Of a stretch of DNA of 64,000 nt, positions 54,891-64,000 are shown in pieces. Under the pieces are notes generated by a model, which saw only the letters and a program-made list of their open reading frames with translations, made no database searches and was not told where the DNA came from. Each line of letters opens with the position of its first letter. Position 1 is the stretch's first letter. A program made the translations under genes and the position numbers. Origin of the DNA: Hirudinaria manillensis (lineage: Eukaryota; Annelida; Clitellata; Hirudinida; Hirudinidae); assembly GCA_034509925.1 (NCBI GenBank), contig CM067534.1, forward strand, positions 8,395,001 through 8,459,000, in the 5' to 3' direction.

Positions 54891-56831
54891 TTATTTACGT
54901 TCAGATCTTTCCAGGAGGACTCGATCAAAGCACTCCAGCAGGTATTGACTCTGGTTGGATGGAATATTTATGCAAATTAAGAAAAATCATTATTAATACC
55001 ATTATTATTATTATTATTATTTTATTATTATTTATTAATTCATACTTAACATAAAGATGGCATTCAGGAACTCACATATTTTGTATAAATGCTGACAGTT
55101 CTGGGTCCCCTCTCCTCTCTCGAGAATGTGAAGGTGAAGGCCTCCGACTGAACTTCATAGTTCAGGACTCTGCTCCAATCGAATTCAAGGACGTTGTCCT
55201 GCAAAGAAGGTCGTCACATCACCCGAGGTAATTCTTATTTAATTTTTTTAATCAATAAATTAATTAATTAATCAATCTCTATGAAACATTCGAGCGAGTA
55301 CTCCAAAGAAATAAAAATCAAAAACAGTAAAAAAAAAAGATAATTATTGAAATGGTTGAAATGATAATAATGATGACGACGACGACGATGATGAAAAGGT
55401 TAATAATTAACCTCCGGGAGACCGATGGTGGAACAGGCAGCCAATCGGAAGACGTCGTAAGAGACGGAGCAGACGACGTGGCCGTTCTTCCTCGAGTCGC
55501 TGGGACAGTGCGGGAAGAAAACGCTGCCGTAAAATTCGAGACTTCTGACGACCTCCATGGCCTGATTAATATTAATGAACAGCTATTTAGTTGAGAGTTG
55601 ATTGATTAATTAATTAATTGCGATTAATCGAAAATGTACAAGAAAATAAATTCCTTTGAAACGTTTGAAAATGGTTGCAAATGATTGAAATTATTGAAAC
55701 AATTGACTATTGGCCACCTCTGCTCTTCTGCCAGACAGATTGAGATTCTCGATCTCAGCTTCTCTGTCTCCTGCCAGGAATTCTCTCCTCCTGATGCTCT
55801 CCATGGCCTGCAATCAAATTTGATTGACAACCTCAATCAATTGACCTACTTAAACTCACTCAAACTCACTCGAGAGCACTCAAAACCTGAACAAGGCAGA
55901 TCAACAACAAACAATCTCAAATTCTAAACAAACGATGACAATATAATGAATGTACAAATGATGCATTGTCTGCATTGACAACAGATCATTAAAACATTAC
56001 ACATGATGTTGAGGCTAAAAAGGAAAAGTAAATATGCCGGCTTTCGTATCCAAACGTCCAAAGAGGCACGAGATCCGCACGAACGAAAGAAGAGAAAAGA
56101 AGACCGGAGAACGAGGGACGACCCACCTGGGAATGAATCAGACTGAGCGCCAGAGGGTCTCTGCAGACGGAAGCCTCTTTGGTCGGCGAGAAGATCCACT
56201 TCTTGAACGAAACTCCTGAGGAGAGATTCGTCAGTCGATGTTGGACGTAGATTTTGTACGGACACTCGTCTGCCGTCAGCTTTCTTTCTGCAGACGTTGA
56301 TGATAGGTTGATGGTAATTAATTGTTCTTTGTTTTGTGATGGTAATTAATTGTTCTTTGTTTTTTTTTTTAAATATTGTCGTCAATCCTATGATTAATCA
56401 ATGAAACATTGCACAAAGCAATGTGAATCAACAAAACACCTCTTAAGGACAGAACGATCATAAATTATGATAATTACTCCTATTTCATGATTGCAATTTG
56501 TTGTAAAATATCAAAATTTCAACGATGACAAGTGCCTTCTTGAAATATTCATCGACTTCCACTTAAAACGTCAAGAGTTTGACGATGATTTTTGAGATTT
56601 AATATAAAAAAAAAACCCACAAAAAGACACTAACCAAAATTTTCCTGAGTCACTTCGAAGAGCGCAAAACAAGGCAGCACGTCCGTCCTCAGGCCCAAGT
56701 GGTTCACGATCCTCTTGAATAAATCGAATGCATTATCATAAATTAGCACTTCATTAATATTAATCGGTTACATTATGACGAAACCTCTCAGGAAGCAAGT
56801 GATTCGTTATGGAGAAAGTCTAATAATAATG

Positions 56832-56887
<56 letters not shown>

Positions 56888-57231
56888 TACAATAACAACA
56901 ACAACAATAATAATAATAATAATAAGACTAAGAAATGTCTTTCTTGTCAATAAATTCCATATTCAGCTTCAAATTATTTTTGGCCAATGGCTTCTGTTAA
57001 TCATTCATAAATTATTAATTAATTCTAATATTAATTATTATTATTATTATTACCAATATTATTAATAAATTATGAATTAATTGGAAAGCTGAAGTCTGAA
57101 ACTAACAGAGTAGACCTCCTCCGTCGACTCCTCAGGGGAGACCCCGACCTCCATCAGTGATTTGTCGGGCATCAGGATCTTCATGGGGACCAGCAGAGGC
57201 CATGTTTCGTTCTGGGAGTTGATCGGTGTCT

Positions 57232-57266
<35 letters not shown>

Positions 57267-60200
57267 GATGATGATGAATATGATGATGATGATGGTGATG
57301 ACGATGGAAAATTAAAACTGAACGGTAAATATTTAAAATTATGATAATAGTAATAAAAACTGTTATTACTGTTATTAATTAATATATTTGTTATGTTAAT
57401 AGTCGGTAAATAATTGACTTTTTGATGATGATGATGATAATAATAACAATAATAACAATGATAATAATAACAATAATAATAATAACAATGATAATAATAA
57501 CAATAATAATAATAATAATAACAATAATGATAATGATGATAATATAACTGGAAAAGGCAATGTATTAGGATCTCACCAGAACGAGAAATTGTCGGATGAT
57601 GTTGGATTCAAACACTTCAGGAAATGAACAGGCTGAGGATATAACAACAACTGATATTAACATAAATTATAATAACAAAAATATTACTATTAATTAGTAC
57701 TGTCACACTATAATAATAATAATAATAATAATTCATTTTAGGAAATAATAATAATAATAATATTATAACTCAGCACAACTGAGTTCTAATAAACCACAAG
57801 GAAGCCAACATCCAACTCTCTAAGAAAATGGCTGACATAAAAATGGCCGACCGACCGGAGACGAGGAACCTTTCCAGGCCATGCCTCCTCTCCGCCATCT
57901 GCTGGTCGTTGAGTGCAAAGATCTTCTTTCCGGGAAGCGGTTGGAAGCGGTGCTCGGGAAATCGGGACTTGAGGAGGCGGAGGAGTCTCTCGAAGTGGCT
58001 GTAGCGTCTGCAGCAGGTCTGCCTGCCGTTCAGGTACACGTTGAACACCTGGGTGATGATGATGATAATGATGTTGGTGGTGGTGATGATGATGATGTCA
58101 CGACAGTGTCACATCATCGATGGTTATGTTGTTCAAATGAAATCGTTATGGTAATAATTAATATTAATATTATATTAATTAATAATAATTAATTAATATT
58201 ATATTAATTAATAATAATTAATTAATATTATATTAATTAATAATAATTAATTAATATTATATTAATAATAATTAATTAATATTATATTAATAATAATTAA
58301 TTAATATTATATTAATAATAATTAATTAATATTAATTACACGTTGAACACCTGGGTGATGATGATGATAATGATGTTGGTGGTGGTGATGATGATGATGT
58401 CACGACAGTGTCACATCATCGATGGTTATGTTGTTCAAATGAAATCGTTATGGTAATAATTAATTAATATTATATTAATTAATAATAATTAATTAATATT
58501 ATATTAATTAATAATAATTAATTAATATTATATTAATTAATAATAATTAATTAATATTATATTAATAATAATTAATTAATATTATATTAATAATAATTAA
58601 TTAATATTATATTAATAATAATTAATTAATATTATATTAATAATAATTAATTAATATTATATTAAAAATAATTAATTAATATTATATTAATAATAATTAA
58701 TTAATATTATATTAATAATAATTAATTAATATTATATTAATAATAATTAATTAATATTATATTAATAATAATTAATTAATATTATATTAATAATAATTAA
58801 TTAATATTATATTAATAATAATTAATTAATATTATATTAATAATAATTAATTAATATTATATTAATAATAATTAATTAGTATTATATTAATAATAATTAA
58901 TTAATATTATATTAATAATAATTAATTAATATTATATTAATAATAATTAATTAATATTATATTAATAATAATTAATTAATATTATATTAATAATAATTAA
59001 TTAATATTATATTAATAATAATTAATTAATATTAATGATAATTAATTAATATTAATTACACGTTGAACACCTGGGTGATGATGATGATAATGATGTTGGT
59101 GGTGGTGATGATGATGATGTCACGACAGTGTCACATCATCGATGGTTATGTTGTTCAAATGAAATCGTTATGGTAATAATTAATTAATATTATATTAATT
59201 AATAATAATTAATTAATATTATATTAATAATAATTAATTAATATTATATTAATACTAATTATATATATTAATGATAATTAATTAATATTATATTAATAAT
59301 AATTGTTGATTAATCGAGTGACTCTTTAATTAAAGGCAATTTTCTGAGCAAAGTAACTCGTTGCAAAACCTACGACGTGCGAGCTTCCACTCTCCCCAAC
59401 GAGTTGGTGGTCGGGAATCGTGATCCTCGGGATTTCCGAGGTCATGTCGTTTTCTTCACTCGTTCCGTTTTGTCGTCTGCTGTTGTTGTTGCTGTTGTAC
59501 AGAGGTCTTATCACTGTTTATGGCAGAAACAGGGGTTGTTAGGATCAACTGATCAACAGTGTTGTTGTTGTTGTTGTTGTTTATATTTTGAGAAGCATGT
59601 TGGCATGCAGGGGTACAATGGTGAATTCCTGCATGCACAATATTGCAATCACTGATGCATTGATAACTACAATCACTGAGGTGATGATATCACAACAGGG
59701 CTCTTTCATGGTTGATTAATTCCGTTGCTCTGTCGAAATCATGCTTTACAAGTTCTTAGGAACGTGTAAACGAGTCAAAGCATCTTTTGAAATTGGTTCG
59801 GAACAGGATTCACAACTTCTCAGGCGACACTCACGTTCGAGTAACGCATTGTGTTCTTAACTTGCTGGTTTCATTCATTCATTCGCTTGTTCGTTCATTC
59901 ATTCGTTCGTTCGTTCAGGCATTCTAACAGGTTTCAGTACTTAGTACCCAAATAACTAGGTTTATACGCCGGTCTTTAACAATGTTCATAGATCAGCCGA
60001 TATTGTGACATGCCAATGTTTTTATCAATTATTTTGATAAATAATTGAGATTAATAACACTCTGAAGCATTTAAAAGACTCGTTTTATAACTTTATTAAT
60101 ACTTATAATAATTATTTAATCTTTTATTATTTAACCTTTATTTGGATTTTTATGCCTATTCAGAATTTGAGATCTATTGACATGCTGTGGCAATTGGAGC

Positions 60201-60934
60201 CAACAGTTTTGTTCGATGAATTATGGATTCAATGAAAAATGTAACTAGTATTAAATGTAATAAATTATGCAAATCAGTTGTTTTATTTATTTTTAGCTCG
60301 TCGATTAATCATGCTCAATGCAAATATTGTCACAGTGAACCATTTCAGTAACCACTGCATATTCATAACTAACCAGTCAAAACCAGGAGATTTCCAGAAG
60401 TTCTTAGCATCTCAATCACAGTCTTGTGTTTGTATCCCTCCACAACAATGCCATTTCTGGAATTTAAAAAAATGCATACAAGGTGCATACAAACTGCCTA
60501 ATACAAAACAAAACAAAACAAAACAAAACTTCACACTGATCAATCAACCACAAAAACCACAGAAAAAGTTTGCGATGATTGAATGAAGCATAATTTAAGA
60601 GCTTAATCTCAACCCAAACATCAAGCTAGCTCACTTAAACAGGCAACAATTGAAAGACTAACATTTCTAGGATCCTATCGTCGGTTTTCAGTCCTGCTTT
60701 CTCGGCATTTCCACCGGGCAAAAGTGCCGTGACCTGGTGCAGGGGAGCGTACAACTCCCCATTGATGGCCTTCATGGGTCCACCCTCCTCAAAAGGGCCC
60801 CTGACGTTGAATCCGAAGCCGATATCGCTTCTCGGGATCGTCAAAACACGAATACCCCGGTCATCTTGAGAACAACATTCATCTCCACTTTCGTCGCTTT
60901 CTCCGGTATGTAATTGTTCGCTTTTATAGGACAT
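54891..60934 (-). CDS. SNX27: Sorting nexin 27 (PDZ-PX-FERM endosomal recycling adaptor)
   Basis: Twelve exons, phase-consistent: 60663-60934, 60374-60456, 59374-59513, 57856-58045, 57577-57632, 57107-57229, 56635-56713, 56127-56287, 55718-55807, 55412-55561, 55076-55198 and 54891-54950. They give 508 residues, against 541 in human. The PDZ domain includes GFGFNVRGPFEEGGP, the INGELYAPLHQVT hairpin that in vertebrate SNX27 contacts retromer VPS26, and NGIVVEGYKHKTV. The PX domain follows (NVYLNGRQTCCRRYSHFERLL, FQPLPGKKIFALNDQQ), then a FERM-like module (FALFEVTQENF, FKKWIF, FFPHCPSDSRKNGHVV). The protein recycles PDZ-ligand cargo from early endosomes to the plasma membrane with retromer and WASH. 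The first in-frame ATG is at 60934; an additional 5' exon cannot be excluded. Confidence 0.95.
56821..56930 (+). repeat. (AAT)n microsatellite in an SNX27 intron
   Basis: More than 20 AAT/TAA units with a short ACA interruption. Confidence 0.9.
57231..57303 (+). repeat. (GAT)n microsatellite abutting an SNX27 acceptor
   Basis: On the transcribed strand this is (CAT)n running directly into the AG at 57230-57231, before the exon 57107-57229. Confidence 0.9.
57423..57540 (+). repeat. (GAT)n and (AAT/AAC)n microsatellite cluster in an SNX27 intron
   Basis: TGATGATGATGATAAT followed by repeated AATAATAACAATGATAAT units. Confidence 0.85.
58033..58160 (-). repeat. Copy 1 of a roughly 128-bp block with the real SNX27 acceptor
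   Basis: The block starts ACACGTTGAACACCTGGGTG, spans the first 13 bases of the PX exon (58033-58045), its acceptor and about 115 intron bases, and ends GGTAATAATTA. Nearly identical copies lie at 58338-58465 and 59058-59185. Confidence 0.9.
58338..58465 (-). repeat. Copy 2 of the exon/acceptor block
   Basis: Near-identical to 58033-58160. It keeps the CACCCAG acceptor and the 13 exon bases GTGTTCAACGTGT on the minus strand, but no rest of the exon. Confidence 0.9.
59058..59185 (-). repeat. Copy 3 of the exon/acceptor block
   Basis: Third near-identical copy, 720 bases from copy 2, again with acceptor and 13 exon bases. Confidence 0.9.
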
Positions 60935-62475
60935 AACTTTTAGATGCAAATTAATTAATTTATTTTTTCAAATATTTGTCCAGCAGACAAATTTTACGGA
61001 GAAAACGTGTCCGGAGAAGCAAACATAAACTCCTACGTTAACGGCGTGCCTCCTATAAACTCGATTCGTGTACGAGCTACTTTCTTGTACACACGACAGG
61101 TAAACATTGAAACCAGGTAATCATGTGACTTGTTTATCCATACTTTGTCTGCAACTTTCAAGTTCATTTCAGAAAAAAAATGTCCCACTCCGTATTTCTT
61201 GAAGTATGTTTTGCTGTAATTTACAGCTTCGAAACACTATAAACGTACTCTTGGGAGAGATCTGTTGCCAATTCCCGACATCGACGGACTCTGTCGCTCG
61301 ACAAAAGTGCCAACTCCACTTTAGTTAAAACTAAGCGGACGTATTAGCAATTATTTAGTAATTTATTATTTAACGAACAGGTCTCACCTCCACTCCTCCT
61401 CCCCAGACTATGAAACGATCAGCAACTCGTAACTTAAGTTTTAATTTTCTGGCTGATAAATAATATTAAAATCGATCCAAAAAAAAAAGTACAAAAACTA
61501 CTTCACTCCGAAGGAAAAATTGAACAAAAACATATTTTGGGAACCTGAAAGTCCCCATCGAACCGCCGACCAAGGTCAGGGGGGTTGGGCGGCGCCAGAA
61601 TCAAAGCGTCTAAAAAAATCATTTGCGCTCGATTATCGGAACCATCGGGTCTGGAATTTGATATCGCGAGCATCGACTTTGCAAACTGCTAATCATTTAA
61701 TCGTTACGTTTATATTCATGCGTTTCGCATTTTCTTAGGAAAAGTAAAACCAAGTCTCAACCAGGGAATGAATTGACTGAAGTAAGGAGGAGAGAAAACA
61801 AAACAAAAATATAAAAAAAAACTGGAAGTACAGGATGAGGAGGAGAAAAATTGATAACAAAACTTTATCAGCACCTTAATGAGGATCTATTAATACTGCT
61901 CCTCGAGCCAATTCCCGTGCGATCGTCTTCGCGAGCCGACGCGGAGTCCAGAAAACAATTCTCTCTTTAAATATAAATGCATAAAAACCCGAATCGATAA
62001 ATAAATACCTTTTGGAAATGACGGGAAAAGGGAGAATAAAAATATTAAAAAATAAATAAAAATAAATTGTTCTTTAAAATAACAGAAAAGTTAGAAGAAG
62101 GGAATCAATAGCAGTGTAGATGTCCTCAAAAGATGATGCAGGCAGTTCTCGCAAGCAAGCCTAATAACAAACTCCGGGCAACACGCCTCGCACACTCGCT
62201 CGCACACAGACAAAAAAGAAAAAAAAATTGGAACAAAAATAACAATAAAAATTCAGCTTCGTGGAATTCCCATTTTACAGAAAACGAATCTTCCAAAACA
62301 AGAAATTAATAAATAAATATAATTTTAAAAATAATAATAATAATAATAATAATTAAAAAAAGGAAAAAAAAACGTTCAAAGCGAGAAGCGTCCGGAAACG
62401 ACTCCGGCATTCGCTCTGCTCTCCGTCGTCCACACCAGGAGGGGGGTATGGCCAAGGCCAAGGTCAGGGTCGGGG
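60935..62475. other. SNX27 upstream region and 3' flank of the last gene
   Basis: No exon was recognised in about 1.5 kb. It should hold the SNX27 promoter and the 3' UTR of the following minus-strand gene. A short ORF at 61520-61738 has no similarity I recognise. Confidence 0.4.
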
Positions 62476-63792
62476 CTAAAGGACCTCGGTGGACGTGAGA
62501 TAAGGCGAGCAGGTTTCGATGCGGTACCAGTATACGGCGCTGTGCCTGTTGGTGGCATTGGAGACCATCCTGGAGCTGTAGCGAGTCTCGTAAATGGCCA
62601 GCGTCAGTCCGAACGACTCCAGGAATTCCATGTCGACGAGGTGCGGTGGGCACTTATAGAAGACCCCGATGCCGCCCCTGATCTCGCGGTAGCATCCGAC
62701 TTTGCCCTCCCGCGTCGAGTTCAGGAATTCCATCGTGGACCGGATCTCCTGACTGGTCATGCTGCTCAGCCGCAGTCGCTGGATGTCCCTGACGGGGACG
62801 TACCGACCCTCGTACAGCAGTATGGCCTGGACGCACTCCCCTATCCTCTTGTGGCTCGTCGTGTCCCCGAGGTTCGTCCACTGGTCGGTGAAAAGGAGGT
62901 TAACGAATTTTAACGAATAATGTTTTGGTATTAGATAACATGGAGATAATAATAATACTACTAATAATAATAACACTAATATAACAGTAGTTTATAAGTT
63001 TATAGTATATAATAATAATAATAATAGTATTATTACTATCATTTAAATGTTAATTAACAATAATACCATTATTATTATTATTATTATCGTCATCATTGTT
63101 ATTATTATTATTATTGTTGTTGTTACAATCATTTCTCTAAGTGACACGTTTGGACAATTACAACGGGAACAATTATGCAATTAGGACCCATCGTGACGAT
63201 TGCTCGGCAATTATTTCCAAGCAAACAGACAGACAAACAAACAGATAAACGATTAATTAACTAATTAATCGATCAATTAACCGATTAATCTAACAATTAA
63301 CTAATTAATTAATCCAAATCCACTGACACTCTCGATGAGGGCATGGGCGAGAGGCTTCAAGAGCATCTCCTCGTGATGGTTCCTCCGCCAGCTCTTGATG
63401 AGCATGTTCTGGAAGTCTGCCCACTGGAGCTGGCCCGAGCCAAGCCACCTGGAAAAGATATATATATATATATACATATGTATGTATATATAGATGATTA
63501 TATATGACCATATATATGTGATATGATTAATGTGAAGGCTAGGGTTGGGATTGGGTAGCATTATTTTGTTAATGTCCTTTTGCATAGCTAGATGCGAGGA
63601 GGCAGGGGCTAGGATTGGGGGCTTTTTTCAATATTTATAAATATTTATAATTATAATTAATATTTATAATTAATATTAATTATAATTAATATTTATAATT
63701 ATAAAGTCCTCCTCTAAAGGTTGGGTCTTCAAACACATGACGACCATTGTCCTCAGTGTGGACTCCTCACTGTCGACGCAAGAACCAAACGT
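62476..63792 (-). CDS. Unrecognised protein, C-terminal part; 5' end beyond the window
   Basis: Two well-supported exons, 63328-63448 and 62476-62880, join in phase (donor GTCAGTG, acceptor ACCGACCAG). A probable upstream exon at 63737-63792 also fits phase, though its donor is weak. The visible 194 residues include QWADFQNMLIKSWRRNHHEEM, then RIGECVQAILLYEGRYVPV, SMTSQEIRSTMEFLNSTREG and GIGVFYKCPPHLVDMEFLES. They end YWYRIETCSPYLTSTEVL. The alternating helices with a following basic turn vaguely suggest a winged-helix fold, which is inference. Codon use is balanced and GC-richer than flanking introns, as in other coding exons here. I do not recognise the family. Confidence 0.7.
62994..63120 (+). 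repeat. (AAT/ATT)n microsatellites in an intron of the last gene
   Basis: AATAATAATAAT at 63008-63025 and ATTATTATTATT at 63069-63116 lie within the intron between 62881 and 63327. Confidence 0.8.
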
Positions 63793-64000
63793 CTGCACGT
63801 CACAAATCGGCTCACGACAAATGCACCAACAGATACGACAGTCAGAACAACCGCCACCCATTGTCAACTCATTATGAAATTTCAAGGCACTCTATAAATT
63901 CAGTCATCACTATCATCATCATCATCATCATTGTGACATGAAAATGAGAGGCAGGTTTGGATGTACTATCATTTTTGATATCACGTCGAAAGATATCGCC

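Larger units (their letters stand above)
58161..59330. repeat. 25-bp AT-only satellite array in an SNX27 intron
   Basis: Dozens of copies of ATTAATAATAATTAATTAAT plus ATTAT (25 bases, with longer variants near the array edges). The array is interrupted twice by the 128-bp exon-derived block. It contains essentially no G or C outside the blocks and is partly self-complementary. Confidence 0.92.

Overview
This window is animal nuclear DNA. Genes sit on both strands, are cut into 3 to 14 exons by short AT-rich introns with GT..AG borders, and encode metazoan families such as ONECUT, Pygopus, SNX27, MELK and BRPF. Telomere-like TTAGGG tracts, abundant (AAT)n, (ATC)n and (GTT)n microsatellites, single invertebrate-type orthologues and a glycine amidinotransferase pair suggest a lophotrochozoan. 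An annelid, possibly a leech, is my guess from overall texture and is not proven. All exon models below were built by hand by matching splice sites, reading phase and family similarity. Where every exon junction keeps phase I regard the model as strong.

Layout: 1-1634 (-) 5' part of an ALP/Enigma (Zasp/PDLIM) PDZ gene, divergent from 2159-2869 (+) RPS24. 3086-4620 (-) COX18, tail to tail with RPS24 and divergent from 5311-11283 (+) MELK. 12082-15108 (-) a NAP1-family histone chaperone, tail to tail with MELK. 15682-16106 (-) an unassigned two-exon reading frame. 16151-16682 (-) LLPH, divergent from 17199-23907 (+) a BRPF scaffold with PHD, bromodomain and PWWP. 25466-28642 (+) a GH27 alpha-galactosidase relative that has lost its catalytic nucleophile. 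28987-31798 and 33499-36257 (-) two tandem copies of GATM. 36563-40094 (-) an unrecognised lysine-rich protein, divergent from 40295-41356 (+) a compact Pygopus PHD protein. 42487-51591 (+) ONECUT, whose 7.6 kb intron separates the CUT domain from the homeodomain. 54891-60934 (-) SNX27. 62476-63792 and beyond (-) the 3' end of an unrecognised gene.

The genes are mostly unrelated housekeeping or developmental loci and do not form a pathway. Recurring themes are chromatin (NAP1, BRPF, Pygopus, ONECUT), mitochondria (COX18, GATM) and ribosomes (RPS24, LLPH). No rRNA, intact tRNA, CRISPR array or intact transposon was seen. The most notable observations are the nucleophile-less GH27 protein, the GATM pair with sharply patchy sequence identity that looks like gene conversion, a repeat in SNX27 that has copied a functional-looking splice acceptor plus the first exon bases, a Pygopus with no visible N-terminal homology domain, and a reading frame interleaved with the 3' end of LLPH.
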